This document shows positions 1-8,637 of a stretch of 64,000 bases of DNA, one piece after another (position 1 is the first letter of the stretch; the number at the start of each line of letters is the position of its first letter). The position numbers and the translations under genes were made by a program. The notes beneath the pieces were generated by a model, which saw only the letters and a program-made list of their open reading frames with translations, was not told the origin of the DNA and made no database searches. The DNA comes from Rothia sp. P100 (GTDB taxonomy: Bacteria > Actinomycetota > Actinomycetes > Actinomycetales > Micrococcaceae), in contig NZ_JAMAYG010000001.1 in NCBI RefSeq assembly GCF_023712425.1, positions 930,001 through 994,000 of the forward strand, written 5' to 3'.

Positions 1-445
1 TGTTAGCTTGGCGTTCACGGGTTTCTTCGTCCGCATCAAATTCTGAGGTTTCCGCTTCAACGTCGGCGTCGGCTTCCATATCAAAAGAGCTCTGCTCTGC
101 CACGCGGATATCTTCATCATCGTCCTGAATTTCATCGGCGCGTGAGAGCAACCAGCTGCGGTAGATGATGCCCAGGATCAGGGCGGTCACCGCGCAGGAA
201 ATCACGATTGCGGTGAGCACCAGGGCCTGCGGTAGCGGGTCAGAGTAGTCTTCTGCAGCAATATCTGTTGCGTAGAAGGGAGCGAACCCGGCAGGGCCGC
301 CGGCATGCAGAATGAGGATGTTGGTGGCATTGGTAATCAGCATAAGGCCGAGCACCACGCGGGTCATGGAGCGATCCAGGATAAGGTAGACGCCCGCGGC
401 GTAGAGCACACCCATGACCAGGATGAGGCTGAGATCAATAATCAT
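1..445 (-). CDS. mnhC: Na+/H+ antiporter subunit C (MnhC/MrpC), 3' end outside window
   Basis: NuoK-like membrane subunit of the multisubunit Mrp/Mnh cation/proton antiporter. The visible 148 residues show three hydrophobic segments (about 3-20, 28-47 and 75-96). The second is followed by an N-I-L-I-L motif and a glycine/proline loop, as in NuoK/MnhC proteins. After the third segment comes a long acidic tail rich in Asp and Glu, which runs out of the window; this tail is longer than in minimal MnhC proteins. The ATG shares bases with the TGA stop of mnhA (ATGA overlap), so translation is probably coupled. Subunits D to G should lie beyond position 1. Confidence 0.9.
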   Translation of the reverse strand, partial: MIIDLSLILVMGVLYAAGVYLILDRSMTRVVLGLMLITNATNILILHAGGPAGFAPFYATDIAAEDYSDPLPQALVLTAIVISCAVTALILGIIYRSWLLSRADEIQDDDEDIRVAEQSSFDMEADADVEAETSEFDADEETRERQAN

Positions 446-3400
446 GATTGTGCCTTTCTACGATTTTTGTTCTTGCGTTCCTTGATGAGCTTTTCGTCTA
501 CTCGTTCGCCCAGGCTGCGCAGGATATCGAGAACCAGGCCGATAACCAGCAGGTAAACACCGGTATCGAAGATCGTCGCGGTGACAAAGTGAACATCACC
601 AAAGACCGGTACCCAGAAGTCAAAGACGTAGCTGGAGAAGATGGGATCGCCCCAGAAGGCTGGTGCAATCGCGTAGAGCGTGGAGAGACCCAAACCGGCA
701 CCTAGGAAGGCTCCCGCTGAAAGCGGTGACGCGGCGCGTAACTCCGCGCCGCCGCCGGCCAGGTAGCGTACAGCGAAGGCCAGACCTGCCAGCAGACCGC
801 CGGCGAAGCCGCCGCCGGGCAGGTTGTGACCGGCTACCAGCATGTAGACGGAAACCATGATCAGGGTGTGGAAAATGAGACGGGTGACCACTTCCAGCAG
901 AATGGAACGGGACTCCGGGGGCAGGGTGCGGCCCGCCACGATGAAGGGATCGCGTTCCACCGATGAGAACTGACCGGCAACCCGCTGCTGCACACTAATG
1001 TGGCGGCGTTGAGTGAAAGATTTCTCAATCTTCTTCATGGTGGTGGTGTCCAAACGCTGGTTGCGGTCATCCGCGCGCCCTTCAATGAAGAGCAGCGAGG
1101 CCACGCCGGTGGCAGCCAGTGCCAGCACTGAAATTTCACCGAAGGTATCCCAGACACGCAGGTCTACCAGGATTACGTTGACCACGTTGTAGCCGTAGCC
1201 GATTTCGTAGGCCAGGCGCGGCATGTCCAGAGAAATAGCCGGCAGGGAACGAGATGAGAAGGTGAACATGGCAAGTGCCATCATCAGGGTTGCGAAGCCC
1301 ACGGCGATAATGACGCGCAGGGTTTTGCGGGCGCCGTCCTTACCGTCCTTGGCTTTCACGCGAGGGATGTCACGGGGTAGCACACGCATCGCCAGCACGA
1401 AGGCGACCAGCACGATGGTTTCAACCAGGAGCTGGGTGGTGGCAAGGTCGGGGGCGCTGCGGATGGCAAAGAGAATTGCCATGCCGTAGCCGGTCACTGA
1501 CACCATGAGGATCGCCAGGAAGCGGCGGCGCACGAAGACCACTACCAGGGCGGCCACAATCATGACCAGAACGATTGACCACTGTGCTGGGGATTCGCTA
1601 ATGCGAATGTTACCTAACGGCGGGGTTTCGTTGATGAAGAGCGCTGCGGTGGGGACCACCACGGCGGTCATCAGGATGACGGCCAAGTAGTAGGCAAGGG
1701 AGCCTCGCTGAGTCATACCGGTGACCCATACGGCGAATCGGTCCAGCAGGTCAATCAGATTACGGTAGACCACTGACGCGCTGGGGGTATGTGGCAGGGC
1801 TCGCTGCATTTCTTCAATCTGTCGCTTGAAGACAAAGAGGATGAGACCCACCAGCACAATGGCCAGTGAAGTGAAGAGCGCGGGAGTGAAACCGTGCCAG
1901 AGAGCCAGGTGCAGTTCAAGTTCTGGTGCGGACGCCGGGAAAGCGTCAAGGAAGGGCTTGATGAAGAGGTGGGCGGGCTCCGGGTAGAAACCAAAGAACA
2001 CGGTGAGCAGTGTCAGCACCGCGGGAGCGGCGACGAAGCTGTAGCTGACCTGGTGGAAGGCAGTGTCGGGGCTCAGCTTTTTACCGCTCTTGCTGCGCAG
2101 GGCAGCCGGGCGGCCGCCGTCGGCGCTTTCCTGACAGTACTTGACGTGCTCGTGGTTAATGTAGTTGTAGGGCTTAGCCGCAAAAGCACCCCAGACAAAG
2201 CGGGCGCTGTAGGCAAAGGTAAGCACGGAGCCCAGCACGATAGCGGCCAAGGTGACGGCGCTCTGCCAGCCGGTGGTATGCCCCACGTAGGTTTTTAGCA
2301 CTGCTTCTTTAGCGACGAAACCGGCCAGCGGAGGTACACCGGCCATGGACGCCGCCGAAATCAGTGAGACCCAGAAGAGTTTAGGGGCACGGCGGTAGAT
2401 GCCGGAGAGACGGCGAATGTCACGGGTACCGGACTGATGGTCGATGATGCCAACTGCTAGGAAGAGCGTTGCTTTAAAGAGGCTGTGCGCCAGCATCATA
2501 GCCATAGCGGCATATATGGCGTTGGGCGTGCCACCCGAGATAATCAGGGTGAGGAAACCCAACTGGCTCACAGTTCCGTACGCAAGAATCAGTTTAAGGT
2601 CGGTCTGTTTGAGAGCGGCCCAGCCACCAAAGATCATGGTGAAGGCACCAAAGATGACCAGTATATTCTGCCAGATGGCTACCTCGCCGTAGCCTGGAGC
2701 CAGGCGCAGCAGAAGGTAGATGCCTGCCTTGACCATGGCAGCTGCGTGCAGGTAAGCACTGACGGGGGTGGGTGCAGCCATTGCACCGGGCAACCAGAAA
2801 TGCAGGGGGAAGATGGCGGACTTGCTGAGCGCGCCGCAAAGAATGAGCACTAGCGCGGCGGAGAGCAGCCCTAAGCTCATGGTGTTATTGTCGCCTGCCT
2901 GCGCAGCGGCCACCAGGGCGGGGCCCCGTTCAACCAGTTCAGCCAGGCTGTAGGTCCCCAGGGAGTGTCCCAGCATGATGATGCCTACCAGCATGGCAAG
3001 ACCACCAGTAGTGGTGACCGTCAGGGCCTGCAACGCCGAGCTGCGGGCCGAGAGGCGGTGGCGGGAGTAGCCAATGAGCAGGTAAGAGAGGATGGTCGTG
3101 ATTTCCCAGAAGATGAACATGATGATGAAGTTATCTGCGGTAATCAGACCGAACATGGCGCCGGCGAAGCCGAAGAGGTAGGCGGCGAACTGACCGATGT
3201 CACCGCTGCTGTGCTTGAAATAGCTCGCGCAGTAGAAGAGCACTAGAGAGCCAATTCCGAGCACGAGCAGGCTCATCACCCAGGAGAGGGTGTCCATGCG
3301 GAAGGTGAGTTCGAGGTTGAGCTCGGGGACCCACCGGTAGCTTTCGGACCAGGGCGTACCACCCAGGATGCTCTGGGTTTTAGTCAGCACAAAAGCCAGC

Positions 3401-3510
3401 ACGAGTGCTGGTAGTGCGGCCAGCAGGTAAAATACGCTGGCCCCTATGCGGCGTGCCACCCAGGGCGCAATTATTGATAGGAGGAGGAAGAGGGCAAGAA
3501 CTATGGTCAC
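442..3510 (-). CDS. mnhA: Na+/H+ antiporter subunit A, MnhA-MnhB fusion
   Basis: Largest subunit of the Mrp/Mnh antiporter, 1022 residues. It contains a NuoL/ND5-like proton-translocating domain (about 60-420) with the charged and histidine-bearing membrane helices of that family, further C-terminal helices of the MbhD/MbhE type (about 640-800), and a MnhB domain (about 855-1005, with the run GHNLPGGGFAGGLLAG). The fusion of A and B is usual in actinobacteria, whereas Bacillus MrpA is about 800 residues with a separate B. It is the first gene of the operon and overlaps mnhC by four bases. The complex exports Na+ in exchange for H+ and supports pH and salt tolerance. Confidence 0.95.
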   Translation of the reverse strand: MTIVLALFLLLSIIAPWVARRIGASVFYLLAALPALVLAFVLTKTQSILGGTPWSESYRWVPELNLELTFRMDTLSWVMSLLVLGIGSLVLFYCASYFKHSSGDIGQFAAYLFGFAGAMFGLITADNFIIMFIFWEITTILSYLLIGYSRHRLSARSSALQALTVTTTGGLAMLVGIIMLGHSLGTYSLAELVERGPALVAAAQAGDNNTMSLGLLSAALVLILCGALSKSAIFPLHFWLPGAMAAPTPVSAYLHAAAMVKAGIYLLLRLAPGYGEVAIWQNILVIFGAFTMIFGGWAALKQTDLKLILAYGTVSQLGFLTLIISGGTPNAIYAAMAMMLAHSLFKATLFLAVGIIDHQSGTRDIRRLSGIYRRAPKLFWVSLISAASMAGVPPLAGFVAKEAVLKTYVGHTTGWQSAVTLAAIVLGSVLTFAYSARFVWGAFAAKPYNYINHEHVKYCQESADGGRPAALRSKSGKKLSPDTAFHQVSYSFVAAPAVLTLLTVFFGFYPEPAHLFIKPFLDAFPASAPELELHLALWHGFTPALFTSLAIVLVGLILFVFKRQIEEMQRALPHTPSASVVYRNLIDLLDRFAVWVTGMTQRGSLAYYLAVILMTAVVVPTAALFINETPPLGNIRISESPAQWSIVLVMIVAALVVVFVRRRFLAILMVSVTGYGMAILFAIRSAPDLATTQLLVETIVLVAFVLAMRVLPRDIPRVKAKDGKDGARKTLRVIIAVGFATLMMALAMFTFSSRSLPAISLDMPRLAYEIGYGYNVVNVILVDLRVWDTFGEISVLALAATGVASLLFIEGRADDRNQRLDTTTMKKIEKSFTQRRHISVQQRVAGQFSSVERDPFIVAGRTLPPESRSILLEVVTRLIFHTLIMVSVYMLVAGHNLPGGGFAGGLLAGLAFAVRYLAGGGAELRAASPLSAGAFLGAGLGLSTLYAIAPAFWGDPIFSSYVFDFWVPVFGDVHFVTATIFDTGVYLLVIGLVLDILRSLGERVDEKLIKERKNKNRRKAQS

Positions 3511-3820
3511 GTATCAGGCCTTGGGTCTACAGGGGCATTCTGTTAAAAGAATACGTGCGCCTAGTGTCTCTGTCGATGATAAAAATCTCAAAAACTTCAC
3601 ATTTGTCAAATAAATAGAAATTTCTGCACGGTGCAATACTTGCTACATATCTGTCAGGGGTTACGTAAACGGTAATTATCTTTTGAAGGTCAGGTAGAAA
3701 CCTCAACAAATCTTTTCTACGGCCCACTCAGGATCACTTTCTCTCTTGCACCCCTGTAGCGCAGCGGCAGAGTAAACTGATGACGATTTACACTCATTAC
3801 ACTACGGTTGGGACACCCCT
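3511..3820. other. Divergent intergenic region, AT-rich
   Basis: About 310 bases between the divergent mnhA (minus) and NCS2 permease (plus) genes, clearly richer in A and T than the genes. It should carry both promoters. I see no convincing gene, repeat, riboswitch or strong hairpin. Short reading frames across it have no ribosome site or recognisable protein. Confidence 0.6.
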
Positions 3821-5143
3821 GTGACCTCTCGCTCCCCTTTCGCTTGGACGCTGCACGGCGACGGTAAAAATATCACCCCCGGCGGCGTCGTCCGCCCCCA
3901 CGAACGCCTCAGCTGGGGCCGCACTATCGGCATTGGTGCCCAGCACGTGGTTGCCATGTTCGGCGCGACCTTCCTGGTGCCCCTGCTGACCGGCTTCCCG
4001 CCCGCCACCACCCTTTTCTTCTCGGGTATTGGCACCATCCTTTTCCTGCTGATTACCGCAGGACGCGTGCCCTCCTACCTGGGCTCGTCCTTCGCCTTTA
4101 TTGCCCCATTGGCAGCGGCAACTAACCAGTACGGCCCCGGCGGCGCACTGGGCGGCATCGTTATGGCAGGTGTCTGCCTCTTCCTGGTAGGCGCCATTGT
4201 GCAGTTCGCCGGCACCGGCTGGCTCACCAAGCTCATGCCCCCGGTCGTCACCGGCGCTATCGTGGCACTGATCGGCTTTAACCTGGCACCCAGCGCCAAG
4301 AATAACTTTATGGAAGCCCCCGTCACCGCACTAGCGACCCTGGTCTCCATCATTCTGATCTCGGTGATTTTCAAGGGTATGATCGGCCGCCTGGCCATTT
4401 TGCTGGGTGTCATCATCGGCTACATCACCGCAGTTGTTCGCGGTGAAGTTGACTTCAGTAAAATCCAGCAGGCATGGGACACCGAAGGTCTCATCGGTCT
4501 GCCCCACTTCCAGGCCCCCGAATTTCACTGGAACCTTGCCGGTCTCTTCATCCCCGTCATCCTGGTGCTGGTAGCTGAGAACATTGGACACGTGAAATCG
4601 GTGGCGCTGATGACCGGTGAGAACCTAGACAATTACTCCGGCCGTGCCCTTATGGCTGACGGCCTGGCAACCACCCTGGCAGGCGCTGGCGGCGGCTCCG
4701 GTACCACCACCTACGCCGAGAATATCGGCGTTATGGCAGCCACCAAGGTCTACTCCACCGCAGCCTACTGGGTCGCCGCCATCGTGGCAGTGCTACTCTC
4801 GGTCTTCCCGGTCTTCGGTGCAGCCGTTGCCTCCGTCCCCGCAGGCGTGCTGGGTGGAGCCGCCACCGTCCTCTACGGCATGATCGGTATGCTGGGCGTG
4901 CGCATCTGGGTAGAGAACCGCGTAGACTTCTCCAACCAGGTCAACCTCACAGCCGCGTCCGTGGCCCTGATTGTGGGTATTGCCGACTACACCTGGGATA
5001 TCGGGGATCTCCAGTTCGCAGGCATCGCCCTGGGCACCGCCGCAACCCTGGTGGTCTACCACCTTATGGCAGCCATTGCGCGCGCTACCGGCTCCCACCC
5101 CGAGCCGCTAACCCCTAGCGAAGCTAAGGGCGACGCCCACTAA
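3821..5143 (+). CDS. NCS2-family uracil/xanthine permease
   Basis: Polytopic nucleobase:cation symporter of the NAT/NCS2 family, 440 residues, the normal length. It starts at GTG; there is no upstream ATG and only a weak ribosome site. The N terminus has the UraA-like order R-L-S-W-G-R-T-I-G-I-G-A-Q-H-V-V-A-M-F-G-A-T. About 12-14 membrane segments follow, with the conserved substrate-site stretch A-E-N-I-G-H-V near residue 255 and G-S-G-T-T-T-Y-A-E-N-I-G near 295. Uracil is the likeliest substrate because of the UraA/PyrP-like signature, but xanthine or another base is possible. It is monocistronic with a strong terminator behind it. Confidence 0.88.
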   Translation: MTSRSPFAWTLHGDGKNITPGGVVRPHERLSWGRTIGIGAQHVVAMFGATFLVPLLTGFPPATTLFFSGIGTILFLLITAGRVPSYLGSSFAFIAPLAAATNQYGPGGALGGIVMAGVCLFLVGAIVQFAGTGWLTKLMPPVVTGAIVALIGFNLAPSAKNNFMEAPVTALATLVSIILISVIFKGMIGRLAILLGVIIGYITAVVRGEVDFSKIQQAWDTEGLIGLPHFQAPEFHWNLAGLFIPVILVLVAENIGHVKSVALMTGENLDNYSGRALMADGLATTLAGAGGGSGTTTYAENIGVMAATKVYSTAAYWVAAIVAVLLSVFPVFGAAVASVPAGVLGGAATVLYGMIGMLGVRIWVENRVDFSNQVNLTAASVALIVGIADYTWDIGDLQFAGIALGTAATLVVYHLMAAIARATGSHPEPLTPSEAKGDAH

Positions 5144-5167
5144 GACCCACACCGCTAAGACCCACAC

Positions 5168-5206
5168 AAGGCGGGGCTAATTCACACTGAATTAGCCCCG
5201 CCTTTT
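5168..5206 (+). terminator. Intrinsic terminator of the NCS2 permease gene
   Basis: A perfect 17-bp stem (5168-5184 with 5188-5204, core GGCGGGGCTAATTCA) closes a 3-base loop and runs into TTTT. It lies 24 bases after the permease stop and just before the convergent GDPD gene. Confidence 0.9.
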
Positions 5207-5221
5207 CATGCTTAATCTACC

Positions 5222-6091
5222 TTAGGACGCTGCCCGCTCCGCCAGGATTGCTGCCAGCAGGTCGGTGCGGTTAGTGACAATACCGTCTATCCCTAGGTCG
5301 AGCAGGCGGCGCATCTCCGCTTCATCATCAATCGTCCAGACGTGCACCTTAATGCCAAAGCGGTGCGCCATAGCAACGGTGGTACGGTCTGCGACCCTAA
5401 AGGTGAGACCTGCGTACGTTTGAGTGACGGGCACCTGGAGGGACTGGAAAGGGCTAATCCAGGGAGCGGTCACGGCGCGTACCAGAGGCCACAGACGCCA
5501 GCTCACCCGGCTGCACAGATAAAAGAGGGCGGTAGCGAGCTCACTGCCACTCGATGGAATATGCGCACCCAGCTGGGCTGCACACTGAACAGCACGCCGC
5601 TTACGCTCTTCTTTGAAGGACGCAAAACGCACACGGTCTTGAGCCCTTTCCTGCACGGTAATTTTGGCGATGCGTTCTGCGGTCGCGGCATCCTTGATAT
5701 CGACGTTGACCGGCATGCTGGGGAAGGTGCGAAGTACCTGTTCAAAGGTGGCTAGCTTACCGCCCTTGACTAGCTCGCGGTCTTTAAGTTCTTCCCAGGT
5801 AGCATCCTTAATCGTGCCGGAGGTGCCAAAGAGCCGATTGAGGGTGTGATCGTGGAAAGCTACTACTACCCCGTCTGCAGTGGTATGAGCGTCGGTTTCG
5901 AGCCAGTGGGCGCCGGCGTTTACTGCCTGTGCAAATGCTTCTAGAGTATTCTCGGTGCAACCCTTGGCTAGGCCCCGGTGGGCAAAAATTTCGAAGGTCT
6001 CAAGGGGCTGGTTGAGAGAAGAGCGGCGCGCTGCTGATCTAGTAGACATTCTTATAAGAGTACTACCCGCTAGTAACTTAGGGGCACTCAT
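5222..6091 (-). CDS. Glycerophosphodiester phosphodiesterase (GDPD) family protein
   Basis: GDPD-family TIM barrel that would hydrolyse glycerophosphodiesters to glycerol-3-phosphate and an alcohol. The catalytic motifs are visible: A-H-R-G with E-N-T (about 37-48), E-T-D-A-H plus F-H-D-H (about 65-87), and the C-terminal V-H-V-W-T-I-D-D and G-I-D-G-I-V-T-N. No signal peptide is apparent, so it is probably cytoplasmic. The first ATG gives 289 residues; the ATG 14 codons later (6049) is an equally plausible start, as neither has a clear ribosome site. It is the last gene of a minus-strand operon with the kinase, PEBP and HAD genes. Confidence 0.88.
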   Translation of the reverse strand: MSAPKLLAGSTLIRMSTRSAARRSSLNQPLETFEIFAHRGLAKGCTENTLEAFAQAVNAGAHWLETDAHTTADGVVVAFHDHTLNRLFGTSGTIKDATWEELKDRELVKGGKLATFEQVLRTFPSMPVNVDIKDAATAERIAKITVQERAQDRVRFASFKEERKRRAVQCAAQLGAHIPSSGSELATALFYLCSRVSWRLWPLVRAVTAPWISPFQSLQVPVTQTYAGLTFRVADRTTVAMAHRFGIKVHVWTIDDEAEMRRLLDLGIDGIVTNRTDLLAAILAERAAS

Positions 6092-6107
6092 TTCAAGAGA
6101 GCTACGT

Positions 6108-6923
6108 TTAGGACGTTCTGGTTAGCAGTTTCTCTATTATTTGAGCCACGCCGTCCTGGTCAAATGCGGGGCAGGTGCGCGCTACGGCCTGGCGCAAAGA
6201 GGGCGAACCGGATTCCAGCGCGTAGCCATGACCCGCCCACTGCAACATCTCCAAGTCATTGGGCATATCACCAAAAGCTGCAACCTCGTGCGCTTCGATA
6301 CCGCGCTCAGCGGCAAAATCAGCCAGCACCGCCCCTTTATTCAAACCGGGTGCTGCCATTTCAATGAGGGGGTCACCGGGCACCGCGTGCGTGACTGACA
6401 CTCGTTCCCCCACCAGTTTCGCCACACGCGGGAGCAAGTCCTCAGGGTCATACCCCTCAACTCGTACCAGGTATTTCACCACTTGCGCATCTGGGCTCAA
6501 AATTTCTGCCAGGTTGCCCCAGACCAGCTCACTATTTTCAAGCGGGCCGCCCTCTTCAACCTTCACATCACCCTGCAAAAAGACAGTATCGACCGTTTCA
6601 GCGGTAAAAGTAGCGGTGGGGAACTCACGTTCTAAAATCTGGTGTGCCTCTAAAACCGTGTGCATTGCAAGGGTACGGGTTGCTACCACTCTGCCTTTGC
6701 CCACATGGTAAGTCACCGCCCCATTAGAGCAAATAGCGTAGGAGTCATAGCCTGGCAGCTGGCCCAGCACCCCGTCTAACCAGCGAAAAGGGCGACCGGT
6801 GACAACCACCAGTTGCACGCCGGCGTCCCGGGCGGCGCTCAGGGCCTCAAGAGTTCGCTTGCGAAAGTGAAAGTCGTGCCCAATAAGGGTGCCGTCCAGG
6901 TCACTGGCAATCAGTTTTATCAC
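6108..6923 (-). CDS. Cof-type HAD-superfamily hydrolase
   Basis: Haloacid dehalogenase-like phosphatase of the Cof/YbiV subgroup (C2B cap), about 271 residues. Motif I D-L-D-G-T is at the N terminus, V-T-G-R follows at about 42, and the Mg-binding G-D-M-P-N-D-L-E-M-L is near the C terminus, so all catalytic Asp residues are present. Such enzymes dephosphorylate sugar phosphates or flavin precursors; the substrate cannot be named. I chose the GTG at 6923, which leaves 10 bases after the PEBP stop and gives the family's usual N terminus. A TTG at 6974 would instead overlap PEBP by 41 bases. Confidence 0.85.
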   Translation of the reverse strand: MIKLIASDLDGTLIGHDFHFRKRTLEALSAARDAGVQLVVVTGRPFRWLDGVLGQLPGYDSYAICSNGAVTYHVGKGRVVATRTLAMHTVLEAHQILEREFPTATFTAETVDTVFLQGDVKVEEGGPLENSELVWGNLAEILSPDAQVVKYLVRVEGYDPEDLLPRVAKLVGERVSVTHAVPGDPLIEMAAPGLNKGAVLADFAAERGIEAHEVAAFGDMPNDLEMLQWAGHGYALESGSPSLRQAVARTCPAFDQDGVAQIIEKLLTRTS

Positions 6924-6933
6924 GGTGGTGAAA

Positions 6934-7455
6934 CTAGTTTTCTTCGTGGGTTGCGGTGAGGAAGGCACGGGCAATCCCGTGGAAGAAGAGGTTAAAGTTC
7001 ACCACGGCGGGGGTGGCGTTCTCGTCGATGTCCAACTTCTCAACATCCACAGCGGTGACGCAGAAGATGTAGCGGTGAGGGCCGTGACCGGCGGGCGGGG
7101 CTGCGCCCACAAAGCCGCGGGTGCCACCATCGTTCAGGTGCCCGAGAGCCCCTGCCGGCAGGTTCTCTGCAGCACCGGTAGCTAGCTCTGTAACATCAGC
7201 AGGCAGATGAGAGGCAGCCCAGTGCCAGAAACCACTGGGGGTGGGAGCGTCGGGGTCAAAACAGGTAACCACAAAAGTCTTAGTGCCCTCGGGGAAGCCC
7301 TCCCAAGAAAGCTGCGGCGAGACGTCCTCACCCCCGCAACCCATAATCCCTGAGACCTGGGCCTTGGGTAGCGGTGCCCCCTCCTGAATGTCAGTGGACG
7401 TGAGGGTAAAGGTGGGTAGATCGGGCAGGTCGGCGTAGGGTTCACGGTTCAACAT
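6934..7455 (-). CDS. YbhB/YbcL family (PEBP-like) protein
   Basis: Phosphatidylethanolamine-binding-protein-like fold, 173 residues, normal length. The conserved D-P-D-A-P and G-F-W-H-W-A ligand-pocket motifs (about 69-80) and G-P-H-R-Y-I-F (about 124-130) are present. The bacterial members have no firmly established role. A strong ribosome site (GAGGAGG) precedes the ATG. It sits 23 bases behind the PfkB kinase in the same operon. Confidence 0.92.
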   Translation of the reverse strand: MLNREPYADLPDLPTFTLTSTDIQEGAPLPKAQVSGIMGCGGEDVSPQLSWEGFPEGTKTFVVTCFDPDAPTPSGFWHWAASHLPADVTELATGAAENLPAGALGHLNDGGTRGFVGAAPPAGHGPHRYIFCVTAVDVEKLDIDENATPAVVNFNLFFHGIARAFLTATHEEN

Positions 7456-7478
7456 TGAAGCCTCCTCGTCTTGTGGGA

Positions 7479-8420
7479 TTATGAGCGCGCGAGAGTCGCT
7501 TCGAGCTCTTCGCGGGTGGGTGGGTTAGCGCCGGGGCGTGAAACGGTGATACCAGCTGCGGTAGCAGCGAAGGTGAGAATCTCTTTGAGTTCATCCTTGC
7601 TCATCAACTGCAAAGTAGCGCGAGCGCCCCTACCTTCGATGCCGCGATCCAGTAGAGCTGCTAGCAGGGCTGCCATGAGGGAGTCGCCGGCACCCACGGT
7701 ATCAGCGACCTCAACCCGGTAGGCAGGCATGGCTACACCAGCGGGGCTAGTTTTTTGGGTAATCGCCCAGGGGCCCAGTTCACCGCGAGTAACTACCACC
7801 AAGGAGGCACCCAATTCCAGCCATGCCTTGGCTGACTCTTCGAGAGAGCGCTGGGGGTAGAGCCAGAGTAGGTCCTCATCTGATGCCTTGACAACGTCCG
7901 AGTAGCGCACGATGCTTTCGGCCCACGTGCGCGCTACCGAGGCGTCAGGGACGATGGTGGGTCGGCAGTTGGGGTCATAAGAAATGAGTGCGTTGGCAGA
8001 TGCTTTGCGCACGGTTTCCAATACAGCGCTGGCACCGGGTTCTAGCATGGCGCCGATAGACCCAACGTGCACTGCGGTAGCTCCCGCGGCGACGTCCGCC
8101 AGTTTCTCGGCGGCACCGTCCAGTGACCAGTCGATGTCGAACTTGTAGTCAGCTGCGCCGTCCGCACCGATAGTGGCCTGGGCGACCGAGGTCTTCTTCT
8201 CGTCCGCACCCACCGGCAGGTGCACGCCCGAAGCACGCAGATGCTCGTCAATGAGCGTGCCGTGATCGTCCTTGCCGTAGCGGCCAATAAACTGCGCATC
8301 GTGGCCGAGGCGGGCTAAGCCTACGGCTACATTCATGGGGGATCCGCCGGGGTGCGCGGCAGTTTCGGCACCGGGGCGCTGGACAACATCTACGAGGGCT
8401 TCGCCAATGACAGTAAGCAT
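7479..8420 (-). CDS. PfkB-family carbohydrate kinase (fructokinase-like)
   Basis: Ribokinase/PfkB-superfamily sugar kinase, 313 residues. The N terminus G-E-A-L-V-D and [15 protein letters not shown] is the substrate-binding half. The C-terminal signature [12 protein letters not shown] holds the catalytic Asp and anion hole. G-G-S-P-M-N-V-A is typical of bacterial fructokinases, hence the call, although another sugar is possible. It is the first gene of the operon. A GTG two codons upstream (8426) is an alternative start. No clear ribosome site precedes either codon, so the message may be leaderless. Confidence 0.85.
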   Translation of the reverse strand: MLTVIGEALVDVVQRPGAETAAHPGGSPMNVAVGLARLGHDAQFIGRYGKDDHGTLIDEHLRASGVHLPVGADEKKTSVAQATIGADGAADYKFDIDWSLDGAAEKLADVAAGATAVHVGSIGAMLEPGASAVLETVRKASANALISYDPNCRPTIVPDASVARTWAESIVRYSDVVKASDEDLLWLYPQRSLEESAKAWLELGASLVVVTRGELGPWAITQKTSPAGVAMPAYRVEVADTVGAGDSLMAALLAALLDRGIEGRGARATLQLMSKDELKEILTFAATAAGITVSRPGANPPTREELEATLARS

Positions 8421-8596
8421 GAGCACAATTTTACCGTGTGATTGCGCTCGCGTATAACGTTCACGTCACAAACTGCACACGGTGGCGTAGAAACTATACA
8501 CTGTCTTTGTAGTGCTCTTGGCGCCCTCCTCCTGCAAAGGGGTCGAGCTACCGCTAAGAGTTCAAGCACCCCAGTCAGCGCACTGTAGCGCATAAC

Positions 8597-8630
8597 CGAT
8601 AAGCTCAACGACGATGCTTATCGAGAGAGG
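8597..8630 (+). promoter_or_regulatory. Leader hairpin next to the gap ribosome site
   Basis: An 8-bp perfect inverted repeat, CGATAAGC (8597-8604) and GCTTATCG (8616-8623), separated by 11 bases, abuts the gap ribosome site GAGAGAGG (8623-8630). It could be a repressor site or an mRNA hairpin affecting translation. Only the repeat itself is seen; the function is inference. Confidence 0.45.
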
Positions 8631-8637
8631 TCACACC

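Noticed and set aside
442-3510. Short frames on the plus strand across mnhA
   Set aside because: They are antisense shadows of a strongly conserved gene and have no ribosome sites or recognisable domains.
5168-5206. Bidirectional terminator shared with the GDPD gene
   Set aside because: The minus-strand side lacks a T run after the stem, so I call it only for the permease.
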